This document shows positions 1 to 10,898 of a stretch of DNA of 64,000 nt, piece by piece. Made by a program: the position numbers and the translations under genes. Position 1 is the stretch's first letter; each line of letters begins with the position of its first letter. The stretch is from Viola odorata (taxonomy: Eukaryota > Streptophyta > Magnoliopsida > Malpighiales > Violaceae). Below the pieces are notes generated by a model. That model ran no database searches. It was not told the DNA's origin and saw nothing but the letters and a program-made list of their open reading frames with translations. The stretch lies in contig OY829542.1 in NCBI GenBank assembly GCA_963691705.1, positions 29,312,579 through 29,376,578 of the forward strand. Direction: 5' to 3'.

Positions 1-2109
1 AAAGATGCACATGGTATCACAATTTATGAAACAACATAGACGGTGGTTTATTTTCTCAAAGCGGCCTATAAGGATCAGCCAAGAAAATTGAGCCACACGC
101 CCATGCACAAAATGTTTTGGAATACCAAGCAATCGGCACAAAAAGAAATACAATTCTTTGCAGCAATTAGACCAAGAAAATTCTAACAAGTTAGAGCGAA
201 ATAATTGTTTCCATACTTCATTCCAATCAATCATGGATTCCAAATGAAAACAACATGTATATAAATTATACATACTATCCGAAAAATTACAAAAATTAGC
301 ACGTTTGAGCAAGAAAGGGTCATACTTGACGAAATGCAAATTAGGAATTTTAACACATGCCACAGAATTTTCATCCAAGTAGGGTTCATGCTCAAACCAA
401 GAAGATTCATGCTCAACGTGGGGTACGATAAAGTTTTTGGTGCATGTAATAAAATTCGCACCCAAGTGGTTTTCCAAGACACGGATTAAAGAGTCATGCT
501 CAATGAAATGTAAGAATGATTCTCTATCACACAATAAAGGTTTGTCATAAGAAATTTCAGCATGTGAATAGAGATGAGTGAAGTGAACAACCTCAAACAA
601 TTGAGCATTCAAAGAAGGGTTTGGTACGTACCTCTCGGACAAAGCGGGAAGGTTGGGATGGTTTACCTCAAGGCCTTGCCGTTGGGAGCACCAATGTTGA
701 GCAATTTCGCTTCCAATGCCTCCGAGGATTGATGGTCTAGAACCACCTTCGCTCCTTGGAACATTTGGGGGCATATGTTCGCGACAACCCTTCGAAACTT
801 CCTGCAAGAAAGACACATCAACAGTAGGAAAAGAGGTGTCAATGTTAGAGTGAGCTAATTGATCATCATTGCACAAAGGCACGCTCATTGGATCAATAAC
901 TCCCACAATTTCAGTTTGCTTCTTTTCCTCACTCTCTTCTCTTAATTTTTCTATATATTCACTCCTCTCATGTGTGTGTTTCTCTCTCGCATGCTCGTTC
1001 TTTTCATGCGGGCTGTTTTGCTCACAATCTCTCAACCCATGCTCACTTTTTTCATGGGGGTTGTTTTGCTCACTTTCTTTTTCTTCAATTTCAAGTTCAA
1101 ACAACGGATTGTCAAAATATAATTCAAACAATAAGTTGTCAAAAATTTGAAATTGATTTGGCTCATTGAGCTCACTCAACTCATTCTCACGGGTGTGGTT
1201 GCACTCACTCTCATTGGCATGCTTACTTTTTTCATGCCGTGTATTTTCCTCATTGCTTACTTTCTTCTCTCCACATTCTCTCTTTTCTTTTATTTCTCGC
1301 TCTCTTCTTTTTCTCTCTTTTTCATCCTTACGTTTTTCACTCTTCCTTGCCGCAATGGCTTGAAGCTCAACCACATTCCTTTCAATCATCGAACGTGGCT
1401 CAAAGGATTGAGTTGGAGTGGGTTGTTGCGGTTGTTGAGTGAAGTGGTTAGGTTGGACTTCTTGCAATGTAGACCCGAATATAGAATCGAAAGAAGAGTC
1501 TTGCACACTTGGACGACCTAGGTGAGGTCGAACCCTTGGAGGAGAATGAGGAGGCGTTCGGCCTTGGTGAGGTCGAACCCTTGGAGGAAGAACATAAGGA
1601 GGTGCTCGGCTTTGTATCCCGTCATGTTTAGCTTGGACTTGTACACTTGAGGAGAGGAAATGTCTTGGTTCGGGGCCATGGCCAAGGCTTTGGTGTGCAA
1701 GGGAGCCGAGGCCATAGCTTGAGACTTGTGGAAAATCTTCGTCGTCGTCATCCTCACTACAACTTGAAGTTGAGCCACGGATTAAGAGACGAGGACTTGA
1801 AGTCTCTTCATAGTCTTCATCCTCACTACAAATTGAACTTGAGTCGTGACCAAAGACATGAGGACTTGGAGGGTCTTCATTGTCTTCACTCTCGCTACAA
1901 GTTGCTTCACATTCATCTTGGTACTCATCCTCACTATCAATGCTATATTCATCGCCGATTTCGTCACATGGTTCAAAATTTTCATCACCGTCGAATTGGC
2001 AACTATCATCACCACATGATTCATCACCACTTTCGTCAATGCATTGTGAGTCATCGTCGTCATAATACGACTCTTGATCACAAGACTCACAATCACTATC
2101 TCTTGACAT
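1..2109 (-). CDS. Long ORF of non-autonomous CRM-like element A (open at window edge)
   Basis: Reading the minus strand from the ATG at 2109 I find one frame without a stop to base 1, 703 codons, so the C-terminus lies outside the window. I do not recognise the protein. Residues 1-130 are very rich in Asp, Glu, Ser and Cys, with repeated SCSEDED-like clusters. A Pro-rich part with two copies of a PPRVRPH motif follows. A charged Lys/Glu/Arg region, probably coiled coil, contains repeated HEKSEH-like units. The last 250 residues are more ordinary and aromatic-rich. No zinc knuckle, protease or RT motif is visible. The leader and LTR to the right resemble those of elements B and C, so this is probably the internal ORF of a non-autonomous relative. 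An unrelated host-derived or Gag-like protein remains possible. Confidence 0.6.
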   Translation of the reverse strand, partial: MSRDSDCESCDQESYYDDDDSQCIDESGDESCGDDSCQFDGDENFEPCDEIGDEYSIDSEDEYQDECEATCSESEDNEDPPSPHVFGHDSSSICSEDEDYEETSSPRLLIRGSTSSCSEDDDDEDFPQVSSYGLGSLAHQSLGHGPEPRHFLSSSVQVQAKHDGIQSRAPPYVLPPRVRPHQGRTPPHSPPRVRPHLGRPSVQDSSFDSIFGSTLQEVQPNHFTQQPQQPTPTQSFEPRSMIERNVVELQAIAARKSEKRKDEKERKRREREIKEKRECGEKKVSNEENTRHEKSKHANESECNHTRENELSELNEPNQFQIFDNLLFELYFDNPLFELEIEEKESEQNNPHEKSEHGLRDCEQNSPHEKNEHAREKHTHERSEYIEKLREESEEKKQTEIVGVIDPMSVPLCNDDQLAHSNIDTSFPTVDVSFLQEVSKGCREHMPPNVPRSEGGSRPSILGGIGSEIAQHWCSQRQGLEVNHPNLPALSERYVPNPSLNAQLFEVVHFTHLYSHAEISYDKPLLCDRESFLHFIEHDSLIRVLENHLGANFITCTKNFIVPHVEHESSWFEHEPYLDENSVACVKIPNLHFVKYDPFLLKRANFCNFSDSMYNLYTCCFHLESMIDWNEVWKQLFRSNLLEFSWSNCCKELYFFLCRLLGIPKHFVHGRVAQFSWLILIGRFEKINHRLCCFINCDTMCIF

Positions 2110-3534
2110 TGTGCCTGAAAAGTCAAACAAACTAGATATATATGCGTTAGAAAATAATCCCTCCCTCACGTGTTTAAACACTCGTGTTTAGGTGTTTAGG
2201 TCACTTGAAAAATACGTGCTCGCAAACACTCAACTTCGCGTTTTCCGTGTACCTGCACACTTAAACAAGGGTTAGAAAAATAATTCTCTCCCTCATGTGT
2301 TTAACACTCGTGTTTAATCACTCGCAAAAGATGGCCTCACAAATCGCTCAATACATCCACACACAAAGCTTGCTCACCCACACAACTTGTTGCCGCAAAC
2401 AAACTTGTGATTCGAATCAAGCAATTCGTCAACAACTACCTTCGCAAGTGCTCAAGATTAGAACAAGATTAGGAAAGATTAAACAAGAGACTCAAGGAAA
2501 TTACAAAGACTCGAGAGAAAGCTGAAAAAAAAATTAATTTCAGATTTCCAAGGAAATTCAAAATTTTCAATTTTGGGGAAAAACTTGAATTTCCGTTGGA
2601 GGGAAGGGAGGCTGAAAAATTATGGGTTTAAATGAGTAAAAGACTCAAGGAAATGTTTTAGAATTTGAGAGAAAAAGACTTGGGGTTTAGGACTTGAATT
2701 AACTTAAGTTTAGGACTCAAAATGTATAAAACTCAAGCTTAGGATTTAATAGGTTTAAGACTTGAGTTTAAGACTTGTTTAAGACTCAAATAAAAATAAA
2801 AGGACAGCTGCACACAAGAAGAAGAGGAGGACGTATTAGGCTTTGAAGGGGAGTGGGCTATTTAGTTAGGAATGGGTTATTTAGTTAGGAAAAGTGTGCT
2901 ACTTAGGTCAAAATGTCAAAAGATGAGGGTGAGGTGGCTATTGCATTAAATGCAAGGGATGAGGCTTGATCCTTGCTTGGATATGGGCCGGCCAAGTGTT
3001 CCAATTCTTTCTTTTCCTTTTTTTTTTTTTTTTTTTATAAATTAGAAACACTTGGTTAAAACTTTTGCAAAATGTTTTTGGATCAAAATACCCCAAGCAC
3101 CAAGAACATCAAGAACACACCCAAATGATTTTCGTAAAATTTTGATCTTTTGACCTAGCAAAAATGATTACCACAATCACACAATTGCCCACTTGAAATA
3201 GTTTTGGAAAAAGACACCTAAAACTCAAGATTTTCAAGAAAGAAAGTTTCTAACACTTTGGAAAAACTAGAAAAAAAATTCGCTAGGCAGCCAAAAGCTC
3301 ACGGCCTAGGGTTAGTAGGCCGGATAACATATGGAGCTTATGGAGGATCTAGCCAAGCGAATCATCTAGCACACACATGACCACAAAGAGGGAAATAACA
3401 AGATTTGGAGATGCAGCAGAGAAAGAGACACAAAAAGAGCGATGGAAAGAGCGGAGTTACCGGGAAATAGAAGATGGATGGAAGGGACGGAGATGAGCAC
3501 ACGCCAAGTAACGAAAATCACACGAACGATTGCT
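2110..3534 (-). other. Untranslated leader of element A
   Basis: No convincing gene is present. The stretch next to the start codon carries a CCCTCACGTGTTTA-like motif at about 2163 and again at 2290. The same motif precedes the first ORF of element C (near 34057) and a close form precedes that of B (near 46563), which ties the three elements together. The rest is low-complexity A/G-rich sequence with a T tract at about 3020-3040. The expected primer-binding site beside the LTR was not recognised. At 3335 a TGGAGCT matches the motif in C, but the adjoining bases differ. Confidence 0.4.
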
Positions 3535-3807
3535 TGATCAAGATATACTCCGAGGGCCAAGATTGAGACTCGTTTCTATGGATGATCAACCAAATAAACA
3601 TATATTTCATTCACATAAATCGACAAAACTATTACAAGCTTTGATTTCCCGGAGAGAGATCGGGAGGAGTAATCTCAAACTCGATCGATCCCTCTCAAGG
3701 AATGAAAGTGTTGAGCCCTAGCTCCATGTGTACAAAGGAGGAGAATTCTCACTCAACAAAACACACACAAAGTTGTCAAAAAGCTCCCAAGAAAGAAAGA
3801 AAAAACC

Positions 3808-3815
3808 TATTTATA
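3808..3815 (-). promoter_or_regulatory. TATA box of LTR A
   Basis: The minus strand reads CTATAAATAGG here, a near-ideal plant TATA box, about 50 bp downstream of the palindrome array and pointing into element A. It is the likely core promoter of the element. Confidence 0.6.
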
Positions 3816-3867
3816 GTTCGTACAGAAGTTGGGCTTGAAAAGCCCAAATTCGTACTCAAAACAGCAG

Positions 3868-4199
3868 CTAACGTGATTCACGTTAAGGGCTTAACGTGAT
3901 CACGTTAGCCAAAATTTCCTTACCGTGAATCACGTTAAGGCCTTACCGTGATCACGGTAAGGCTAGCTAAAAACTTCAGCTCCATTCCAGAGAATAACGT
4001 GATTCACGTTAAGAGTGAAACGTGATCACGTTTGCCTTAACGTGATTCACGTTAACACCTTAACGTGATCACGCCAGGATGTCCAAAAATCTGGAATCCA
4101 TTCCAGTGGCTAACGTGATTCACGGTAACAGCGTGACGTGATCACGTTAGCCAACTTTCCTTAACGTGATTCACGTTAACACCTTAACGTGATCACGCC
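3868..4199. repeat. Array of 12 palindromes in the U3 of LTR A
   Basis: Twelve short palindromes occur in about 330 bp, starting near 3868, 3891, 3921, 3943, 3993, 4018, 4039, 4061, 4112, 4134, 4163 and 4184. They alternate between an odd form (ACGTGATTCACGT, or its complement) and an even form (ACGTGATCACGT), making six pairs. Most have flanking TTA/TAA that lengthens the palindrome to 16-18 bp. Each carries two inverted ACGTG cores. The position just upstream of the TATA box suggests a transcription-factor array; this is inference. Confidence 0.85.
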
Positions 4200-4618
4200 A
4201 GGATCCTTCAGCAGCTTCAGCTCCGCGCGCCAAAATGTCGAGTAGCCTAACGTTTGATCCACCCATCCGATTGACCTGAAACTTGTCCCAAATGAAAGCT
4301 AACATCTTGAAGTTTCCATCAAGCTTCTGATCTCTCAAATCGGGCATCATTTTCTTGTCTATATTCTGGTGGAGACTAGGCGACACAATTCTTACTTGCA
4401 TAGATGGAGCATTTGTTGTCAAGGCCTTGGGATGAGTGTGCGTGGCCGGGTGACTTGCTAGGCCTTCTTGGGAATTCCATGCGTCTAGGCCTTGGATTGT
4501 GAGGATTTGGCGCTTGAACCTCGACCGTGGGCATGGTTTTTGATCATTTGTAAGGCTCGGCTGCCCTTGGCCGATCCTTTGGCCAAAATGTCGGATTCTT
4601 GGACCCGTGATCGCATCA

Positions 4619-4739
4619 CTAGTGATGGCGAGAAGGTGGATTTCGGTGACATCGAAGCCCAACCATCGGTAGTCGTAGAGACTCAAGAACCATAGGGGTA
4701 TGCCAAAGAGTCATATTTGGCAGATGAAGACATGGCCCT
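4619..4739. other. Short spacer between LTR A and LTR J
   Basis: This 121-bp flank between two LTRs holds no recognisable feature. A plus-strand open frame ends at 4695 without a recognised domain. Confidence 0.3.
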
Positions 4740-6031
4740 TGATAACGTGTATTTTACATATATTTTGTCACCTCTTTTCTGTCCACTTTAGACTTAGATG
4801 TTACTGATTAGTGTCTATCTCCTTCATATTTGCAGATATGGACATTAGGAGGAGTTTTGTTGAAATACACGCTTTTAGTTGTATTTTGATGAGAAAGGGA
4901 ATGTCTTGCCCTCGACGCTCACCGTTCGCCAGTGCTGGGAAGTCCAATCCGAATATGGAAAGTCCAAAAAGGGGAAATCCAGAGAGAGAAAGTCTGATGG
5001 AGCTGGGATTTCTTCTCTCACATGTCCAGCTCATCAAGGAGAATTAATGACATACCTATTTCAATTAGAAGAAGGACTTCTAGTTCTATTAGAAGTAGGA
5101 CTTCTAGATTTTACTATATATATACTTAGACTTTTAGGGTTTTCTCTCTCTCTCTCTCTCTCTTCTTCTTCTCCGACCTCTCCTCTTCTCCTCTTCTTCT
5201 TCCTCTTCTTTTATTTTTATATTTACTATTTTATTTATATTTTCTTTGTGGAACTAACCCCGATTTCCTAGTAAGGACAATTGAAGATTTTTTATTTATT
5301 CGACTGTCATATCAGATCGTGCTTAATATATTCTTATGCTTGTATTTATTTATTTATTATTTAAACGTTAATATTGCTTGAGCTTGATTTATGATCTGAT
5401 CAGTCTACATCTTGCCCTTGTTGTTTATCGTCATCTTTGTAATGATAACTAACGTGAGGTTACTTAGTAGAGTAGGCAACTATCTCAGAGTCATCAGATC
5501 GCTGGTCCAATCAGACTAGAGTAAATAACCAATTAGAGTAGTGCTTCGAACGTATTGAGTGTCTCACCCTTTGTGTGTCTTTCCTCCTCTTCATGAGCAT
5601 CCGAGTATTGTCTCTATAAACGTACCTTAGGGAACGATGAATTGTAAAGGCTTCTCCATAAACGTACCTTGGAGTTGCTTCTCTTACGAAGGAAAGTAGT
5701 GGACCTAAACGTACATGGACCCCATTGCACATCTATAAGTCAGGAATTAAATATTGTCAAATCTATGATGGGTCGAATTGAAATCATAACTGGATATTTG
5801 TCTTTGCTAGGAAAGCTTTCTCTTATTTATTTTCTTATTTATTCTGTAATTAGTTTAATTAGTTTTAGATCTCAAATCCAAAACCCCCCCCATTGTTTTT
5901 TTTTATATCTGGCCTTGTCTAGTTTACGTCTTCACCATTCTCTGTGGATCGAACCTCTTACCACTGTCTTCAATCTTTTTTGTAGCTAGTGATAAGTTGT
6001 AATTATTTTTTATGGCTTCGACAACCGATCA
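4740..6031 (+). mobile_element. Athila-type LTR (element J)
   Basis: The segment starts TGATAACGTGTATTTTACA and appears to end ACAACCGATCA at 6031, the TGAT...ATCA pattern of the other Athila LTRs here. It has a long CT-microsatellite (about 5140-5175) and a block near 5447 (AACGTGAGGTTACTTAG) matching the D LTR near 53973. The end near 5940 (CTCTGTGGATCGAACCTCTTACC, then GTGATAAGTTGTA) matches the end of the G LTR on the other strand. The exact 3' end is inferred. No primer site or gag follows; a decayed extra ORF follows directly. Confidence 0.55.
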
Positions 6032-6987
6032 GCCCAAGTGGAAGATCAATTCTAAGGGGAATAAGAAGAGAGGGGAGAAAGCAAAATTCAAGTAGAAGCT
6101 GAGCAACCAGTAGAACTCAAACCAGCGCCGATAGTGACCGCACCAAAAAAGATCATTCTCGAGCTACTACTAGAGTCAACCAAGGATGAGGAAATTGCTA
6201 AGGAAGAAGGAGAGAAGGAGTCTCTTTGCTAAGAATGTGACCAAGAAAGATGTTATGAGTTCGCCACCTAGGAAGAAAACCAAACAGGTGGCACACAAAA
6301 AGGTAGTTAGCCCATTAGAGAGATGCCTTCTGTTGCTATGAGCTAGAAGAGAAAAGGGAAAGAACCAGTTGTTGCTGCACCAAAGGCAGACCTAGAGGAG
6401 CTGGCAGAACTGAAACTTAAGCAGCTTGCCAAACCCAACCAACCCAACAAGAAGCCAACAAAGGTAATCCCTCAAATTCATAAACTTAAGGGATGGCTTA
6501 AACTAGATTCTCAGGATGATAATGAGAGATTACAATCTCGCCTTACATCAGAAATCACACCTTGCACACAATTCAACTTCCATTTGTTAGATGTTCTAGG
6601 CTTGTTTGCTAGAATAAGAAAAATGGTGCATGATATTGACTGGGACTCAGTTTTCTTTGTTGATCATTCTGCATATTCTGAACTGTGCTTAAAATTTTAT
6701 TCTACTTCCTGGTTTTATTACAACATGTTAGCTATTAAAGGAAAGAACCATTTAGATTTGCATGCTAGTGATATTGTTAACTTTAGATATCTTACATGTC
6801 TATGCATGAGTTTGATGTCTAATTTGATTTTGTGTCTGCTACTGAGCTCAACTCTTATTGGTATGCTGCTGCTTGGTATGAGATCCCTAAAATATGGAAC
6901 AATGATGTTTGCCTTTAGTCCCTCACAGGTGACCTTAAAAACTCTAAAACTTATATGCTTAGCAAACGACAAAGCTATCCGTCCATG
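6014..6987 (+). pseudogene. Decayed Athila extra ORF (post-integrase type)
   Basis: Plus-strand fragments with several stops and frameshifts resemble the extra ORF of Athila elements (the plant-transposon-protein family often labelled Transposase_32). A Lys/Glu-rich N-terminal part (about 6014-6460) leads into a HKLKGWLKLDS motif near 6480. The best-preserved part starts at 6584, with RIRKMVHDIDWDSVFF, YSELCLKFYST and DLHASDIVNFRY. These match in order the ORF of element G at 60712-61827 (RVREFVYDIGWIPFM, YTELCLEFHTT, DLDAANVVNYH). The frame is lost after about 6800. No gag or pol lies between this and the LTR, so the copy is internally deleted. Confidence 0.65.
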
Positions 6988-7719
6988 AATATCCACATTG
7001 CAAAATAAATAAGCTCTGATATTTTGGCGGGTGTATTTTTACTTTCCCTACATTTAATCCCTCCACTTAGACTATCCACAGTAGGGGATCAAATTTTAGG
7101 GTGTTATTCACTTTCTCTCACTGCCACATCAGCTTAGCACCCAACCAAAAAGTATTTAACACCCACGCGCTCACAGCAGGGGATTATTCAAGGTGTTAAA
7201 AACTTTCTCTCCCTTCCACATCATTTATCATATACCTCACCATATTTTTCATTTCTTTTCTTATTAAATTTATAATTACTATAATAATTACTTTTTATAA
7301 TATAATAAATAATTACTGAAGGAGTTGTTTGAGAACTAGTTTGTTATTGTATGTTTTACTTTCAAATATGTTTTACTTTTAAAATATTTTGAGTAATTAT
7401 TATGAAAAAAATCATTTAAAAAAGAAGAAAATGAAAAAAAAGTGTAAAAAACTCTGATTTTTTTTAGTGTCCAAATTTATAGATCTCAAAAAATTAAAAA
7501 TAATGGTATAAAATTATTTTGAATAATTATTATGAAAAGAAGCATTTAAAAAAGGAAAAAATGTAAAAAACTCAAAAACAAATTAGTGTCCAAATAATAC
7601 AAACCTAGTCTCAATTTATAGATCTCAAAAAATTAAAAATAATGGTGTATTTTTTATAAAATAATTTTCAGTATTTATTATTAAAAAATCGATTTAAAAA
7701 ATGAGGGGGAAAAAAAACT

Positions 7720-7772
7720 AAAAGCCTCAGCCAATGGCAGCGCGTGGCGCGCTGCCATTGGCTGAGGCTTTT
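7720..7772. repeat. Perfect 25-bp hairpin
   Basis: The arms 7720-7744 and 7748-7772 are perfect reverse complements around a 3-base centre TGG. The GC-rich core GGCAGCGCG stands out from the AT-rich surroundings. Confidence 0.9.
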
Positions 7773-7797
7773 AAATTTATTTATTTTTTAATAAAAT

Positions 7798-7855
7798 AAC
7801 TGACAGTGGGTGTCCCACTGTCAGTTTAGTCCGGGACCAAATTTGGTCCCCGGAC
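7798..7855. repeat. Two further hairpins
   Basis: The arms 7798-7810 and 7814-7826 (AACTGACAGTGGG and complement) pair perfectly around TGT. Directly after, 7829-7855 is a GTCCGGGACC...GGTCCCCGGAC palindrome with one unpaired base. Confidence 0.85.
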
Positions 7856-7960
7856 TATCCACGCTGGCATTTGCACCCCTGCTGCACCATCAGGCCCTCA
7901 TTTGCTCCCCATTTGCACCCGATTTGCACCGCTGCTGCTGGTAGTCTTAGTCCAATGCGA

Positions 7961-8387
7961 TTTGTCATCATCATCTACTTTTTGCCTTTACGTATAACTG
8001 GCATCTTCAATTAATTGGCAAACAGATTAATTTGATTGTCCATGGTATTAGCTAGTTAAGTTGATTGTTAGTATTGGAAGTAAATGGCTTGTTATTTTTT
8101 CTTTTCAAATTTCTGTTTTGGTACAAACAGATTCTATGATAACATTGTCAATACTACTTAAAACGTATATTTTGTGAATGTACTCAATTATTTATGTAAG
8201 TTGTAAATTTATTGTTAGAGATAGCTGTATTTGATTCAAAATTTGTTGGAAATGGGATAAAATTTGTCACTTTCGGTTTGATTTTTTCTCTCATAATAAT
8301 GTCCTCAGCTTATTAAAAAAAACACAGTAATTTAGAGATTGAAATTCATGTATAAGGGTAATTTTTACAACAAGTAATTAGTATATA
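7961..8387. other. AT-rich spacer
   Basis: No gene, repeat or motif could be supported in this stretch. Confidence 0.4.
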
Positions 8388-8647
8388 CTCCCTCCGTCCC
8401 TCAATGATTGTCGTTTTAGCTTTTACTTTTACTGTTTCGGCACGTATCTTAAAACGGCCGGCAGACGACCTATTTGAGACAATTTTGCCCCTAATTTTTT
8501 CTGGGAAGTACGTTAAGGATTAACGTACGTTCAAAAAAAAATTCGGATTTTTTGGGGGTCAAATAGTGCCTCATCCGGCCTCCTCGATATGCATTCCCTA
8601 CTGAATATTGGGATGCGAGGAAGATATTTATTGAGGGACAGAGGGAG
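8388..8647. mobile_element. Stowaway-like MITE
   Basis: The 260-bp element has terminal inverted repeats CTCCCTCCGTCCCTCAAT and ATTGAGGGACAGAGGGAG, with TA on both sides (8386-8387 and 8648-8649). This is the signature of Stowaway (Tc1/mariner-derived) MITEs. The interior shares an ACGTACG...AAAAAAATTCGG block with the copy at 20929. Confidence 0.85.
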
Positions 8648-8649
8648 TA

Positions 8650-9219
8650 TAATTTTAATCCTAACCAAAAACATGATTTTTTTCTCATTAATCCTATGAT
8701 GTACAACCAAACAAGTCAATATTTTATTTGTAGGATTTCCTAGGTAAAATAAAAGATAAATTGATTCTCTAAGTAATTCTAAATTCTATCAATCAAATAC
8801 TCCTTAAGTGTTACAATTGGTCTTTTCGAGCATTTACAAAATGATATCTTTGTTTTCCGTGGACGAATATTTTTTCTATTTACAATCAATTTTGTGCTTA
8901 ATAAAAAATGTAATTTTTTTTTACAAGTCGAAATCCATTAATATGGTAAAATAGTAAGAAATAAGCTAAATGTTTGTAACAAATGGGCAGATAAGTAAAG
9001 ATTAATTATTTTCTTCAATATTATAATTTTGTTGTTTATGAAAGATGAAAAATAGAAAGATTAACAAAAGAGGTAATTACATTTTTTATCCTGATTCTTC
9101 CGAAATAGTTACAAGACCTTCTGTTATTATTATTTTTTGTTAGATACGACATTGTATTCATCGGAAATTAATATTTAGACCTTCTGTAATTACGTAGCAC
9201 TTATTTTTCTGATAACAAT
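8650..9219. other. AT-rich spacer
   Basis: Nothing beyond low-complexity AT-rich sequence was seen. Confidence 0.4.
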
Positions 9220-9649
9220 TGATATACCCCCAGGGCATTTTAGTCCGGGCAGGGGGTGCGTCATCTTCAGCTACTGTAGGGCCCGCCTAGCCTCTTGCTA
9301 GTCCTGCTACCGGGGGGTGGTCGACGTCAGCGGGGGCCCATCCAACACGATATGGCGCTTATTCCCACACCCGGTATGCCATAAGTATTGACATCCCAAG
9401 ACAGCACTCCCGACCAAATATCCTATAAATACCCCCTCCTAGGTAGAAAAGGAGGAGGACTCTCTCTCTACTCTCTCTCACTACTACTCCTACATACCCC
9501 TTATATTTCGCTACTTATACTGACTTGATCGTCGGAGTACCTGCGCCGGGGACCCCCTCCGGCGCCTTGCAGGTGTAGCGGCGGCGAGGACCACCCCCTC
9601 AGAGGTGAATATCGCCAAAATTCTTCCTACCCCGGGTATAATCGAATCA
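9220..9649 (+). mobile_element. Probable solo LTR remnant
   Basis: A sharply GC-richer segment has a core-promoter layout: CCTATAAATACC at about 9432, then CT-rich repeats, then a GACTTGATCGTCGGAGT motif near 9525. That motif is common at the U5 end of some plant LTR retrotransposons. Start (TGATATAC) and end (GAATCA) are guesses from the TG...CA rule. No matching target duplication was found and no internal region is attached. Confidence 0.4.
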
Positions 9650-10898
9650 TATTTTATCATTTTCCAATTTATTTTTATATTATTTTTTCCGAAAAACAAA
9701 TTTTAATAATTCTCTCTTAGTCTCTCTCCCTCTAACTAGATCTGACTCAAAGTATATTTTATTTTTTAAAATTAAAATATCGACATTAAGCATGAGGAAG
9801 ATTTGGTGGTAGTGGAATCAGGAGCGGAGAATTGAGACGAGCTTGCTTAATTATTTATTTTTATTGATTTTACTGCAAAAAAATTTGTTGGGTCTTTTTT
9901 TACTATACCAAAAGAAGGAAAGTGTACAACTGCTTGCAAATTTGAAAAACATATAGTTTGCGTTAGTAAAAGAGTCAATATCAGATATCTGAATTCATTG
10001 GCGGTGACGTAGATAGTGGCGGTGCAGCTGCCACCATGGGCGGTGGGTATTAACGATGGTGGAGACGAGATTAGTGGTGGTGATGGAACCGGGGAGGCGG
10101 TGATGGTAGTGAAGGTGGTAGAATGATAGAGGGGGGCGGAGGAGAAGGGACTAATAGGATTTGAGGAGGAGAGGGAACTACGCACTGTACGCAGGGCAGC
10201 AAAGGTGGAGCAGTCCATCCTGGAGGGGTTGGATTAAATGGATTGCCCAGGGAAGGGGAAGTGATGAAACTAGAAGTTTAAAGAGGTAATGGAATAATGA
10301 CTGAATTAGATTTTAATTTTATAATTATTTTCTGGAAATGCTTACACGGAACAAAAAAAAAATTAATAAATAAATTTACATACAAATCCATTTAAAAAAG
10401 TGAGTTTCACCGATAGTAAAAAAGTGAGTTTTACGGATAAGCTAATAATGTGTTCACCCAAACTAGAAGCAGTTATAGATATTATAACAAAACTTGGTAA
10501 AAAAATATTCCTAAGAATTCTCTGATGAATGAATTCAGTCTCAAGTCTCAACAGGTGAATCGGTCTTTTACTATCAATTACAAATTTTGTATTCGACGCA
10601 CTATTTATACTGAAAATTGTGATCAAGAATTAATATATTTTGCACAAATTTCATATTGAACGCACTATTCGTACCCAACTTTAGTAATTCATCTTCAACC
10701 ATACTAAAATTTTGAAGTTAATATCTATCATAGATATATATCATATAATATTAACTAAAATTTATTTAAATATATTTGTATTAAATTGTATTAAATAAAA
10801 TTATTATTTAAGGATAAACTAGTTATTTTTTTTAATTTTCTTTAAGATTCCAACCTACAAAATAAACACAATAGTACTAGTTCCCTATGAATCTTAAA
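9650..10898. other. Spacer with one unrecognised minus-strand ORF
   Basis: Mostly AT-rich and empty. A minus-strand frame from 10218 to 9847 (123 codons) begins with a Ser/Thr/Pro-rich stretch (MDCSTFAALRTVRSSLSSSN) that could pass for a transit peptide. No domain follows and the frame becomes low complexity, so it is not called as a gene. The last nine bases are the left target duplication of the following element. Confidence 0.3.

Larger units (their letters stand above)
3535..4618 (-). mobile_element. LTR of element A (CRM-like, minus strand)
   Basis: The right end reads TGATGCGATC on the minus strand, matching the TGATGCGAATC start of the LTR of element B. The left end is set at the TGATCAAGAT at 3535, giving 1084 bp, close to the 1075-1076 bp of B. 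The stretch around 4240-4320 is clearly homologous to the B LTR around 41250-41310, including a shared CCAAATGAAAGCTAACATCT-type block. A TATA box and a palindrome array lie inside. The left boundary is uncertain because no primer site abuts it. The right flank is CTAGT. Confidence 0.6.
7063..7960. mobile_element. Probable MITE-like element rich in hairpins
   Basis: An AT-rich body is bounded by similar motifs, GACTATCCACAG near 7070 and GGACTATCCACG near 7852. Inside are two direct copies of about 125 bp (about 7384-7510 and 7527-7650, sharing AAATTTATAGATCTCAAAAA). Three successive palindromes lie at the right. There is no coding capacity. The class and exact ends are not established; a target duplication was not found. 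Confidence 0.4.

Noticed and set aside
869..1521. Several plus-strand Phe/Ser/Cys-rich ORFs
   Set aside because: They are antisense shadows of the long minus-strand frame of element A; composition mirrors its Glu/Lys/Asp-rich codons.
3868..4199. CRISPR-like array
   Set aside because: Units are palindromes of two alternating types without unique spacers of constant length, and the genome is eukaryotic.
4171..4686. Minus-strand 171-codon ORF across LTR A
   Set aside because: It crosses the predicted LTR edge at 4618 and the palindrome array; B has a similar accidental frame in its LTR (41059-41298, 47855-48094), so it reflects LTR homology, not a gene.
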